Shown: positions 1 through 7,974 of the stretch, piece by piece | Numbering within the stretch: the stretch's first letter is position 1 | Layout: the number at the start of each line of letters is the position of its first letter | NCBI GenBank assembly: GCA_009841335.1 | Contig: VXLY01000016.1 | Coordinates: 1 to 55,091 of the forward strand | Source: Rhodothermaceae bacterium | Lineage (GTDB): Bacteria > Bacteroidota > Rhodothermia > Rhodothermales > Bin80 | Length of the DNA stretch: 55,091 nucleotides | Reading direction: 5' to 3' | Translations under genes and position numbers: made by a program | Notes under the pieces: generated by a model | The model's database searches: none | Seen by the model: the letters and a program-made list of their open reading frames with translations, nothing else | Told to the model about the DNA's origin: nothing

Positions 1-1
1 C

Positions 2-190
2 GAGTTCGAGGCGTTGTCAAGCCTGGCAGAAGTGACTGGCTTGACAAAATCCCGGCTCATGCGCCTAGCGCTTGCCGGAACTGGGGCGCGGGGCGGTGAA
101 AGTGTCCCGCGCCGCGCCATCCCGGAATCCGACAACAGAGAACACTGCCGCGGACGATCAATTCGTCCAGGGAGAACTGTTTTCGGATGA
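2..190 (+). CDS. Partial C-terminal fragment, possible ribbon-helix-helix protein
   Basis: An open frame enters from the left edge and stops at TGA 188-190, giving about 62 residues. Its first 25 residues (EFEALSSLAEVTGLTKSRLM...) resemble the helix-turn region of small ribbon-helix-helix regulators or MobC-type relaxosome proteins. The rest is basic and of low complexity. The start lies outside the window and the fragment is short, so both the reading and the family are tentative. The following 180 bases contain no gene. Confidence 0.25.
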   Translation, partial: EFEALSSLAEVTGLTKSRLMRLALAGTGARGGESVPRRAIPESDNREHCRGRSIRPGRTVFG

Positions 191-369
191 TGAATATCGT
201 TGACCTTCCCCTCCGTTCTTCTTCATAAGCGCGTCAGGGCGATCCCCTAGGGCAAATCATAGCAGGGATGACACAAGATCAATGATCTGCGTTTGAGTGG
301 AGGGTACCCTTTATTTATCCCACTGATCGCAAATAAGGACATCAGAACGCCTTAAATGACAACACTCCC

Positions 370-1437
370 TCACTCTAGGTCAAACGGGTAACCGTATACG
401 TACTCCTCAAATTTTGAAGATACATACAGGTGATCCCCATGCAGAAGAAAATCGCCAGGAGAAATGGTCTTCGTATCGCTGATAGGATGGAAGATCATTT
501 TTGCAGCCATTCTATAATCGTCCCCAGACAAATCAAAGATATAAGTATCATGCCTCTCAGGTCCCGCATATGCAATCAGATAGCGGGAATTTAAAAACCT
601 TATGGTCCTTGTAAATACGCGAATGCCGGGTTCCATTCCTGCAGGACTTCCACCGGGCGGGGCAGCAATAGGATTGAAACTACGAACACTGCTTCCCTCG
701 AATCGGATGGTCTTCAAGTGTCTGAACTGACCATCATATACGAAGAGATAGGGGAGTCCCCTGTAAGCCACGGCAATCCTATCCCCCTCGGGAGAAACCG
801 TTACCAGGTTGCTGTTTTCCGCCGATCGATCGGGAAGATCCAGAACCGGGAGTAATTTAGCGGGCTCAGCCCAGGCATGTGGAGGCGAGGTACTGTATGG
901 ACAGACCAGCCAATCAACCCCAATACATTCCAGAAATATGTAATCAGGAGAAGCCGCAATTCTGTGGTGCCGCATCCCTGTGCCGGTATTGAAAAACGAA
1001 CCAACGTATTCAAACGTTTCCGTGAATATTTGAATGCGGCCCAGCTCCTTGACGAATATCTGCGAACCGTTATAATCGACCCCTACCGTATAATTAAACT
1101 CTCCCGGAGCTTCCCCTTGGGCACCAATTTTACGGCTCAAATATTCATCATTCCCTACCGCGAAGAAATGGTGACCAAGCCATTCAGAGATATAAATACT
1201 ATCCCCAACCGCGACCATTTGGTGCGGCCTACCAAGAATCAATGAATCGTTTGGAATACCCAACCTAGTCGTTGCAATCCAATTTTCCGGCTCAATATCT
1301 GTATTGACCACAAAATGCGGGGCAGAATCTAATAAGCGGTCAATGATCGGAGAATCTTCAAACCGTGTAAGCGGCATTTCCCCGGTCTGACACGCCATAA
1401 AGGGCAATAAAAACAGGATCCCCGCATACCTCCACAT
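370..1437 (-). CDS. 6-bladed beta-propeller lipoprotein
   Basis: This is a 355-residue predicted lipoprotein. The start at 1437 puts a hydrophobic segment (MWRYAGILFLLPFMAC) directly at the N-terminus with a lipobox ending in Cys; an upstream ATG at 1497 would add an implausible leader. The body has NHL-like blades and the family signature GAQGEAPGEF near residue 110, a G-x-G-x-x-PGEF loop typical of the Bacteroidota 6-bladed beta-propeller family. Four other members occur in this window. It follows a small secreted protein on the same strand (1499-1753) and is probably cotranscribed with it. No catalytic residues are evident. Ligand and partner are unknown; a binding or scaffold role at the envelope is inferred. 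Confidence 0.85.
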   Translation of the reverse strand: MWRYAGILFLLPFMACQTGEMPLTRFEDSPIIDRLLDSAPHFVVNTDIEPENWIATTRLGIPNDSLILGRPHQMVAVGDSIYISEWLGHHFFAVGNDEYLSRKIGAQGEAPGEFNYTVGVDYNGSQIFVKELGRIQIFTETFEYVGSFFNTGTGMRHHRIAASPDYIFLECIGVDWLVCPYSTSPPHAWAEPAKLLPVLDLPDRSAENSNLVTVSPEGDRIAVAYRGLPYLFVYDGQFRHLKTIRFEGSSVRSFNPIAAPPGGSPAGMEPGIRVFTRTIRFLNSRYLIAYAGPERHDTYIFDLSGDDYRMAAKMIFHPISDTKTISPGDFLLHGDHLYVSSKFEEYVYGYPFDLE

Positions 1438-1498
1438 GATGGGTATGCGGGGAATCGAAATGAAATTCATCTGTTCATGCAGCTCAGGTAGCAACACA

Positions 1499-1753
1499 TT
1501 ATTCCATGGTCATACCGCACACGGAACCCCCATAGGATCCAGTACCATAATATTCGTACTCTTGATCGTCTCCTTCGCACCAAATTAACATCGTCCACCC
1601 GCCACCTGTCTCCACAACAGTAGTAAGGCACGCACCATTCCAGCAAGAGAGCGCTCTATGTGGCGCATCGCTTGTAGCTTGAGATGAGACAGGGAGAACA
1701 CCCCCAACGAAAAGAAAAAGGCACATGGCCGCCAAACTAAGCACGTACTTCAT
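1499..1753 (-). CDS. Small secreted Cys-containing protein
   Basis: It encodes 84 residues. Residues 1-25 form a good Sec signal peptide (MKYVLSLAAMCLFLFVGGVLPVSS with a cleavage-like SQA). The mature part is about 58 residues with four cysteines (Cys-Trp-Asn-Gly-Ala-Cys, then single Cys residues), many Gly/Tyr and an acidic patch (EGDDQEYEYY). It ends 61 bases before the start of the propeller lipoprotein downstream. I do not recognise a family. The arrangement of a short exported peptide before a 6-bladed propeller recalls the NVEALA peptides of Bacteroides, but the NVEALA motif is absent. A second locus at 43.6-45.3 kb has a similar layout. Confidence 0.6.
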   Translation of the reverse strand: MKYVLSLAAMCLFLFVGGVLPVSSQATSDAPHRALSCWNGACLTTVVETGGGWTMLIWCEGDDQEYEYYGTGSYGGSVCGMTME

Positions 1754-1783
1754 TTTTACGAAGGATCGCCAGCGATGGCGTTC

Positions 1784-1981
1784 TTAGAGGGGAGGACTAC
1801 CCTCCTTGAGAGCAGTATAGTTCCGCCGGACAATTTGGCCGATCATATAACTATCTCCGGAAGCCGCGGCCACGCGCCCCGATTCGGCTTGATGGGTGCG
1901 ACATAATGGCCCTAATGTAACATCCGCAACCCCAGACATACAGATTACACATGATCCGAATCGTAATTCTGCCTGCCTCAT
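1784..1981 (-). CDS. Small putative zinc-finger-like protein
   Basis: This encodes 65 residues. A CxxC pair (CVIC) followed 12 residues later by CRTH gives a Cys2-CysHis arrangement that could bind zinc. There is no signal peptide. Its ATG overlaps the stop of the preceding 59-residue frame (ATGA at 1978-1981), the usual sign of translational coupling, which supports both as real genes. No homologous family is recognised. The gene lies 30 bases upstream of the secreted protein at 1499-1753 and may share its transcript. Confidence 0.4.
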   Translation of the reverse strand: MRQAELRFGSCVICMSGVADVTLGPLCRTHQAESGRVAAASGDSYMIGQIVRRNYTALKEGSPPL

Positions 1982-2157
1982 TTGCCTATCAGATGAAGCC
2001 GGTTTCTGATCTCATCGATTAACAATTCCATTAACGCGTCCTCACGCGCACAATCTTGGAAATAACTATCGACATCCTTCATCGCCTCCACAATATGACC
2101 ACGTGACACGCGCATACCTGGGCATCGTTCGCATACAAGTCGCACAACTTGATTCAC
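1978..2157 (-). CDS. 59-residue coupled hypothetical protein
   Basis: The frame starts at GTG 2157 with a purine-rich AAGGAAG upstream and ends in a TGA that overlaps the next ATG. The product begins MNQVVRLVCERCPGMR, with a CxxC pair, and continues as an acidic helical segment rich in Asp/Glu and Leu. The overlap and a coding-like composition are the main evidence. Function is unknown; a small regulator with a Cys pair acting with its partner downstream is possible. Confidence 0.35.
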   Translation of the reverse strand: MNQVVRLVCERCPGMRVSRGHIVEAMKDVDSYFQDCAREDALMELLIDEIRNRLHLIGK

Positions 2158-2256
2158 TACTTCCTTCTTTCGTCATCCATCGTATGGATCTCCTTCTCGC
2201 AGCGCAAAATCCAAGTCGCTGGAACCTATTTCAATAATCATCTAATTCGGGAATTT

Positions 2257-2550
2257 TTAAAAAGGCTGTCCCTCCTTGACCATCTTTTCAGCTTCTTCAC
2301 GTGCTTTTTTGTAAAAGGACCTGGCTTTTTCTTTAGTTTCATCTGAAATACTTGTGATTCCTTTTTTAGAAAACAAACGGAGTTCATAACCACTGCTTGA
2401 GAGGGGGGTGATCCAATATCCTTCTAACTCTGGCAGTTCATATTTTTCAGAATTCAGGAGCTCACATGTAAGATAGAATACTCTATGTAAAGTGCCAGCA
2501 TTGATTGGACCTTGGCCGAAGCGCATTACTTCTGTTTTAAAATTCAGCAT
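2257..2550 (-). CDS. Hypothetical protein, 97 residues
   Basis: The start at 2550 (MLNFKTEVMRFG) is preferred to an upstream ATG at 2643, because the additional 31 residues are an Arg/Lys-rich run unlike the rest. The protein has a mixed alpha/beta N-terminal half (residues 1-60, including GYWITPLSSSGYELRLF) and a strongly charged, helical C-terminus (KEKARSFYKKAREEAEKMVKEG) that may be a coiled coil. It has no signal peptide and no recognised motif. It sits in a run of small minus-strand genes of unknown function, which looks like accessory DNA. Confidence 0.45.
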   Translation of the reverse strand: MLNFKTEVMRFGQGPINAGTLHRVFYLTCELLNSEKYELPELEGYWITPLSSSGYELRLFSKKGITSISDETKEKARSFYKKAREEAEKMVKEGQPF

Positions 2551-2719
2551 GATTTTGCCGACCCCTCGGCGTTTAGTTAATGTGTTGGTGTTATGCTGCC
2601 GCGCCTCTTTTCTCTTTCTCACACGGCGCACTTTTCCGCGCATATTGCTTGCCGCGCAGCTTGTCCGTCAGCGGGTACGGGACTTGCTTGGGATCCAGGT
2701 CAAAGAAAGCTTTTAATTT

Positions 2720-2932
2720 TTAACGCTTTAGGCTTGCATAAATGGTAGAGAGTCCCCCCCCTACAGGCACAACGCGCAGGATTTTGTACGGTGCATCAAG
2801 CGATAGCAGGAACCGCTGCAGCGCATGTTTGTGGCCGTTTGCTTCCAGCTCCCCTTCCAAGTCATACACCGTATAGGTCACCCCGCCCCGCCGCACGCAG
2901 ATCACATAATCGCTGTGCTTGCCCTTGCTCAT
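2720..2932 (-). CDS. Hypothetical protein, 70 residues
   Basis: A short minus-strand frame begins MSKGKHSDYVICVRRGG. It has alternating beta-like segments (YVICVRRGGVTYTVYDLEGEL), a helical middle and a C-terminal KILRVVPVGGG strand, consistent with a small folded cytoplasmic domain. No family is recognised. The 170 bases between it and the next gene hold a further open stretch without a start codon that may be gene debris. Confidence 0.4.
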   Translation of the reverse strand: MSKGKHSDYVICVRRGGVTYTVYDLEGELEANGHKHALQRFLLSLDAPYKILRVVPVGGGLSTIYASLKR

Positions 2933-3225
2933 GGAATCAGTTTCTTGTCAGGCCAGGATCCGGATTTTCCGCCCGGATTACAAGTTGCATATGCTCAAAT
3001 TGTTCGCTATGAGTGGCGAACCCCGCTCAGACACTTCAGAATCGTACCGCGGTACAAATGACGTTTCCCGCACTTGTCCTGTGTCTCTTTGAGCGTACGC
3101 AATGCCGTTCTTAACCTGAGCGTGCGCCTGCGTGCGGCAATGCATAGCTGGGGGCAGGAGAGAAAAATGTCAAACTGTTGGAGACTAGACCAACCTCTGA
3201 TTCTGGACGCTAAAAGCAATTAGGC

Positions 3226-3558
3226 TTAACTGGCTCGCGAAGCGGAAAGACTTTGCCCCTTCGGCTTCGGCTCCACCTTCTTGGCTTCAGCTTCTTTATC
3301 CAACTGGAGCTGGTATATGGCCTCCATGTTCTCCCATACAGTGGCACTGAGTCCAAAAACCTCTTCAAACTGCAATGCAGTTTCTGGTTCAATCTGAGCC
3401 TTACCAGCTATTATGTCACTGATCAACTTGAGCGAGAGCCCGCAACGACGAGCAAGTTCGGCCTGCGAGTAGCCCCGAACTTCAAGGTACTCTTCAAGCA
3501 ACCAACCCGGCGGACTTGCATAGTCCGGCGTCCATTTGCGCGTTGATTTCGACATCAC
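3226..3558 (-). CDS. HigA-like XRE-family antitoxin/regulator
   Basis: This encodes 110 residues with an XRE helix-turn-helix around residues 18-70. The pattern PPGWLLEEYLEVRGYSQAELARR, then ISDIIAGKAQIEPETA, and a Trp-Glu-Asn motif after the domain matches HigA-type addiction-module antidotes, which bind their own operator and neutralise the HigB ribonuclease. No HigB-like gene lies on either side: the upstream gap to pyrR is 109 bases and the downstream side is empty. The Lys/Glu/Pro-rich C-terminus may replace a larger domain found in relatives. It is therefore an orphan antitoxin or a stand-alone regulator. Confidence 0.75.
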   Translation of the reverse strand: MMSKSTRKWTPDYASPPGWLLEEYLEVRGYSQAELARRCGLSLKLISDIIAGKAQIEPETALQFEEVFGLSATVWENMEAIYQLQLDKEAEAKKVEPKPKGQSLSASRAS

Positions 3559-3667
3559 GCAGGAATCTCATCCTTCATAGAATTCACTAATCCTGAATCT
3601 TATGGTGAGCTGTAACGGTTGTGTTGGCGAAACCCGATCACGATTGAATTGATGCTCGCCCGCAACG

Positions 3668-4141
3668 TCACTCTTCAAGGTACACGGCCAGCCCCTCTCT
3701 CGCATCTACCTGTACCCGCTCACGGTACTTGGTTTGTATTCTTCGTCCAACATAATCTGGCTGAAGGGGCATTTCGCGATGACCCCGGTCTATCAGCACC
3801 ATCAACTGAACTCGGGCAGGCTCACCCATTTTGCATACTGCGTCAACACCGCGATGGGCAGTGCGTCCGGTATGAAGCACATCATCCACTACCACAACCT
3901 GCTTGCCTGATACCTCCACCGCTTGCCCACTATCCGCCCGCAAGTCAAGCGGGATGGGATCTACTCTGCGCCCCGCAATTTCGCTGATGTATCGTGCCAA
4001 CGCCCGGGCTACAAGGATCCCCTGCGGTACGATCCCGAACAAAACCAGATCGCCCGTACCACGATTGTGCTCATCCAACTCGCACGCGAGCCGTGCAAGC
4101 GTCCGCTCCATTCGCTCCTTTCCAAGGATCAAAGTTCGCAT
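3668..4141 (-). CDS. pyrR: PyrR, bifunctional pyrimidine operon regulator / uracil phosphoribosyltransferase
   Basis: This encodes 157 residues starting at ATG 4141 (MRTLILGKERMERTL). The phosphoribosyltransferase PRPP-binding motif is clear (VVVVDDVLHTGRTA, about residue 92), as is the PyrR-type N-terminal region ending GIVPQGILVARALA. In the family, PyrR binds UMP/UTP and pyr mRNA leaders to promote attenuation, and has weak UPRT activity. No pyr biosynthetic gene or leader is visible nearby, so its targets would lie elsewhere. The gene lies 16 bases downstream of the secreted protein at 4158-4559, probably in one transcript. Confidence 0.9.
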   Translation of the reverse strand: MRTLILGKERMERTLARLACELDEHNRGTGDLVLFGIVPQGILVARALARYISEIAGRRVDPIPLDLRADSGQAVEVSGKQVVVVDDVLHTGRTAHRGVDAVCKMGEPARVQLMVLIDRGHREMPLQPDYVGRRIQTKYRERVQVDAREGLAVYLEE

Positions 4142-4157
4142 GGCGGTGCCGTGCGAA

Positions 4158-4559
4158 TTAATCCTGGAACATAGCCTTGATGCTGCCCCAACTTCTTGGA
4201 ATGGCAGTAGGCGTATAGTTAACCTTCCGTTCGGCCACACGCTGCCGCAATCCGTTAGTCAGCACCGCCTCTAATCTATAGTCAACCATCGCCATCGGCG
4301 ACTTGTAGACCTGTTCATCCCGTACCGTATAAGGGGTATTTGCACCATGAGCCTGAAGTTCCACGAGCAACTGGAACTGCTCGGACTGTTCCGTTTTCCG
4401 GTGAAGTTCGTATGTTCGTACTCCTGGCTCGGCCTCCGCTTCCCAGGTAACGACCATAGCTGCCCCACTGTACTCCGCATTAAAATAGCGAAGACGAACA
4501 TCGAGGGACACTGAGGCTATCAGTAAAATCCCGGTCAGTAGAAATAACAGCACCCGCAT
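4158..4559 (-). CDS. Secreted protein of unknown function
   Basis: From ATG 4559 it encodes 133 residues. The N-terminus MRVLLFLLTGILLIASVSLDV is a signal peptide or membrane anchor. The mature portion (VVTWEAEAEPGVRTYELHRKTE, then YRLEAVLTNGLRQRVAERKV) has the beta-strand rhythm of a fibronectin type III-like domain. It is followed at 16 bases by pyrR. The partnership may be only positional. No catalytic motif is visible. Confidence 0.65.
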   Translation of the reverse strand: MRVLLFLLTGILLIASVSLDVRLRYFNAEYSGAAMVVTWEAEAEPGVRTYELHRKTEQSEQFQLLVELQAHGANTPYTVRDEQVYKSPMAMVDYRLEAVLTNGLRQRVAERKVNYTPTAIPRSWGSIKAMFQD

Positions 4560-4675
4560 GCAGGCTGAAATCAGTTCAAAACGGATTCGTTCCCGTAACA
4601 CTATACACGGACAAGACACAAGATGATCAACCATCCGTGCCCGACTCGGCTAAACATAAGCACTAAATTATAAAT

Positions 4676-5401
4676 ATGCGCGATAAAATCCCTCTAGGCA
4701 CAATAGTGGGGATCAATGCCTCAGCTCATTGGTCTCTGATCGTACTCCTGATTGGGCTGTTCGGAGTACTCCTTTGGCAAGGAGTTGGCTTGATTCTTGC
4801 CCTGCGCAGCCTGCTGCTTACCGGGCTGCTCTTTCTTTGTGTATTGTGTCACGAATTTGGCCATGCCATCGCCGCCCGGACTTTTGGGGTTCGTACGCTG
4901 GACGTTACACTGTACCCCGTAGGAGGTATTGCCCGTCTGGAACGTATGCCTGCTGTCCCGCGCCAGGAACTCATTATCGCCGCCGCGGGCCCATTTGTCA
5001 ACCTGCTCCTCGCCGCTGGATTCTTCCTCTGGTCGCTAGCCAACGGCTACAACCCCGGATTCTCTGTCTCCGCGCAGTCTCCAATCCCGGTGAGCCTGCT
5101 TTGGCTGAACCTCGCGCTCGCGGCCTTCAACCTGCTCCCGGTCTTTCCTATGGACGGAGGACGTGTGCTGCGGGCCCTTTTGGCTATGCGCATGTCCTAT
5201 CGAATGGCTACACGCGTAACCATATGGGCAGCGCAAATTCTTGCCATTGGTTTCGCTGTCGTCGCGATTTTTCCGATGCCCCTTTTTCGTAAATTCAACC
5301 CAGTGTTGCTTTTTGTCGCTGTCTTCGTTTTTTTCGCTGCAAGACAGGAAGGGAACCAACCGTCTCAAACGCCCGTTTCGGATACATCGGCCGCGCCTTA
5401 A
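4676..5401 (+). CDS. M50 family (site-2 protease-like) membrane metalloprotease
   Basis: This encodes 241 residues with about six hydrophobic segments. The zinc site HEFGH lies at about residue 60 inside a transmembrane helix, and the second metal-ligand motif NLLPVFPMDGGR lies near residue 155. These are the two signatures of intramembrane zinc proteases of the SpoIVFB/S2P type. The length fits the compact class without a PDZ or CBS domain. Such enzymes cleave membrane-bound regulators or proteins within the bilayer; the substrate here is unknown. It is divergent from the pyrR side and precedes the LVIVD operon by 28 bases, so it may be the first gene of that transcript. Confidence 0.9.
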   Translation: MRDKIPLGTIVGINASAHWSLIVLLIGLFGVLLWQGVGLILALRSLLLTGLLFLCVLCHEFGHAIAARTFGVRTLDVTLYPVGGIARLERMPAVPRQELIIAAAGPFVNLLLAAGFFLWSLANGYNPGFSVSAQSPIPVSLLWLNLALAAFNLLPVFPMDGGRVLRALLAMRMSYRMATRVTIWAAQILAIGFAVVAIFPMPLFRKFNPVLLFVAVFVFFAARQEGNQPSQTPVSDTSAAP

Positions 5402-5429
5402 AACGTACCCGTTTTTTCTTCTCAATTGA

Positions 5430-6590
5430 ATGCGCATTTCTTTACTCTCTGCGTGGTTGTTTCTTTCCTGCCTTAGCCTATGCCAGGCACAGGAAAGCAG
5501 CCGGAATGTGCAGGTTGTCGGACAATTGTCTTTGGAAGGAGGCTTCCTGGCAACAGTTTTGGACCAAGACCCAAACCGCCCGCTCGCATACACACTGGAC
5601 ACCCTCTCTGTGCTGCATGTCGTTGATCTTTCCGACCCTGCGGCACCTGTTGTCTCTTCCCGGGTAACCGCGTCCGGCGGACACGACCTCACCACTTTCG
5701 TTGCAGAGGGCCGGGTATTTGTAATTATCGCAGGAAATCGCCTCACGGTAGTCGACGTCTCCCAGGCGTCGCAGGCCGTGCTTCTCTCAGAGCAACTTTC
5801 CCCGGAACCGTTCTCTCGTGTTTTTGCCTATAAGCACAGCACGGGTCAAAGACTTCTTTTTGGCGCCGGCTCCTCACAGGCCCTTGCACTTGATCTTTCC
5901 GCCCTTGTTACAGGCACTGTCTCAGTCGAGGCCTCACTCTCTACGCCTCCTCATCAAGGAACCCTTGAAGGTATTGGGGACCTGTTTGCGGGCTTCTATC
6001 CAGAAACTCAGGAGGATCGTTTGTATTTAGCTGCCGCGGGAGGATATTTCGTCTATGATATCACCAACCTCGAGCAGCCAGTACTCAAGACCAGTGTACT
6101 GTCTGCGGCCGTCCAAAAGGGGCATGCCATTGCCCCTACTCCAGACGGCGCCTTCGCACTCACGCTAGCCAGTTATCGTACTGCTCCGCTACGCATCTTT
6201 GACCTTACCGGTGAGCGGGTTAGAACGGCTGTCGGAGCATGGATGGAGGACTGGCAGAGCGAACTTGAAGATGTTCGCGTGCGCTGGCCGTTCGCGTTCG
6301 TCGCGGGGCTGGAGTCCGGGCTCTATGTGATTAATATTTTCGATCCCGCTGCACCCTACACCGATGCCTGGTTCCGACCGGATCCTCCCAGCGAGACCGC
6401 TCCTTTATTGCGTCAACGGCAAGGCGTCGTGTCCGTAAACATACGCAACCACGATGGCCTGATTGTGGCCACAGATCATACACATGGCTTGTGGCTTCTT
6501 CGTCTGGAAGCCTTTGGAGGGTGGCATGGTCAGAACTGGGGAGTCCCCAACGTTTCTGAAGTTCAAGATTGGGTAAACGGACCATACTAA
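5430..6590 (+). CDS. LVIVD-repeat (choice-of-anchor B type) beta-propeller, divergent paralog
   Basis: This encodes 386 residues with a signal peptide (residues 1-20, ending CQA). Repeats such as YTLDTLSVLHVVDLSDPAAPVV are LVIVD-type beta-propeller blades. The C-terminus carries the same block as the next two paralogs (GWHGQNWGVPNVSEVQDW). It differs by losing most of the conserved His motifs: GGFHNIF reads EPFSRVF and the HNHEVRWP site reads LEDVRVRWP. It is also shorter. The stop and the next start overlap (TAATG at 6588-6592), so the pair is translationally coupled. It is a secreted or periplasmic protein of unknown ligand. Confidence 0.85.
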   Translation: MRISLLSAWLFLSCLSLCQAQESSRNVQVVGQLSLEGGFLATVLDQDPNRPLAYTLDTLSVLHVVDLSDPAAPVVSSRVTASGGHDLTTFVAEGRVFVIIAGNRLTVVDVSQASQAVLLSEQLSPEPFSRVFAYKHSTGQRLLFGAGSSQALALDLSALVTGTVSVEASLSTPPHQGTLEGIGDLFAGFYPETQEDRLYLAAAGGYFVYDITNLEQPVLKTSVLSAAVQKGHAIAPTPDGAFALTLASYRTAPLRIFDLTGERVRTAVGAWMEDWQSELEDVRVRWPFAFVAGLESGLYVINIFDPAAPYTDAWFRPDPPSETAPLLRQRQGVVSVNIRNHDGLIVATDHTHGLWLLRLEAFGGWHGQNWGVPNVSEVQDWVNGPY

Positions 6591-7963
6591 TGACTCGACC
6601 TTTATATGCTTTGTGCTTTCTGCTTCTTTGGCCAGCCGTCACGCTCGCTCAGGGACTGAAGCACCCCTCTCACCCTCCTCCCCCGGGGCAGCGTGGAAGC
6701 GAGAATATTACGGTGGTGGCACACCTGCCACTCGGAATTCCTGGAAGTGTGTCCGATATAGAAATTGAACAGGATCCCGACCGGCCCTTTGCATATGTTG
6801 CCCGCAGGTCTCACGAAAAAGGGTTTGATGTTATTGACCTGAGTAACCCATCCCAGGCCCGCGTGATTCATCGCTGGCGCATTGAAGAGGAAGACCTGCA
6901 TCAGGGTGGGGCGATGGATGGTCGTTACTTTAAACATGACGGACGATACTATTACGTGCAGTCTGTGCAGTTTCGGCAGGGAGGTCCGAATTCGGAGGTT
7001 GGCGCTATTGTTTTTGACGTAACCGATCTACCCGAAGCACCGAGGGAAGTGGGGCGCATCCGCCAATCCGAAACTCCCGGAGGCTTTCACAACATCTTTA
7101 CCTACAAACACTCTGGAGGCTCGCCCCTCCTTTTCGCCACGAGTGGACCTTCAGCCAAGGTCTTTGATCTGGGTCGCTTTATTGAAGGTTATCAGACAGA
7201 AGTGGAAGCCCGGATTCAAGATGAAAATCATGCGCTGGTTGGCGTCGTTCCCATTGCGCAGAGCGAGAATATGTGGTCTCGCGGCTATCACGATTTCTAC
7301 ATTGGCTACCACCCTGAGTCCGGACAGGATCGCTTCTATGGTGGCGGGGGCAGCGGGTATTACGTGTACAATGTGACGGATCTGGCCAACCCCGAACTGC
7401 TTCTGACTATTCTTGGCGTCCCCGGCGTGTCCTGGGGACACACCTTTACCCCATCACCCGACGGCCGGTTTGCTGTCGGTGAAACCGAATTTCAATATCA
7501 GCCTCTGCGCTTCTTTGACCTGCAGCCTGCCCTGGATGGCGAGGTCGATAACATTGACCACGCAGTGGGAGCCTGGCATGCGGACTGGAAGAGTCTCGCA
7601 CATAACCACGAAGTTCGGTGGCCTTACCTCTTCGTTGCCGGCTATGAGACCGGGCTTAGCGTGGTAAACATGGAGGATGTTACCAACCCCCACACAATTG
7701 CTTACTACGACACCTTCAATGGCCGGCACAATAACCGTGACGAATCGGCCGCCCGCATGGGAAGTCCCTACACCTGGAATGTCTACGATGGGGCATGGGG
7801 CGTGGATGTCCGTAATTATGACGGTCTTATCGTAGTCAGCGATATGTCTACCGGGTTTTGGGCATTCCGCGTAGACGGTTTTGATGGATGGAACGGCGAA
7901 GATTTTGGCGTTCCAAACATTTCCAGTGCACAGAACTGGGATTCCGGTCCCGCACCAAAATAA
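6590..7963 (+). CDS. LVIVD-repeat (choice-of-anchor B type) beta-propeller protein
   Basis: It encodes 457 residues from ATG 6590, which overlaps the preceding stop. The signal peptide ends at LAQ (about residue 21). Blades carry LVIVD-like strands (FDVIDLSNPSQARVIHRW). Conserved His-containing motifs recur in the next paralog: EEDLH, GGFHNIFTYKHS, GYHDFYIGYHPESGQDRFYGG, GHTFTPSPDGRF and HNHEVRWPYLFVAGYETGL. The clustered His residues could bind a metal; this is inference. The C-terminus ends with GWNGEDFGVPNISSAQNW. It is part of an operon leading to a multicopper oxidase. Confidence 0.88.
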   Translation: MTRPLYALCFLLLWPAVTLAQGLKHPSHPPPPGQRGSENITVVAHLPLGIPGSVSDIEIEQDPDRPFAYVARRSHEKGFDVIDLSNPSQARVIHRWRIEEEDLHQGGAMDGRYFKHDGRYYYVQSVQFRQGGPNSEVGAIVFDVTDLPEAPREVGRIRQSETPGGFHNIFTYKHSGGSPLLFATSGPSAKVFDLGRFIEGYQTEVEARIQDENHALVGVVPIAQSENMWSRGYHDFYIGYHPESGQDRFYGGGGSGYYVYNVTDLANPELLLTILGVPGVSWGHTFTPSPDGRFAVGETEFQYQPLRFFDLQPALDGEVDNIDHAVGAWHADWKSLAHNHEVRWPYLFVAGYETGLSVVNMEDVTNPHTIAYYDTFNGRHNNRDESAARMGSPYTWNVYDGAWGVDVRNYDGLIVVSDMSTGFWAFRVDGFDGWNGEDFGVPNISSAQNWDSGPAPK

Positions 7964-7974
7964 TTTTTGCTACA

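Noticed and set aside
5036-5746. 236-codon minus-strand frame
   Set aside because: It is antisense to the M50 protease and the first LVIVD gene, with low-complexity, basic translation.
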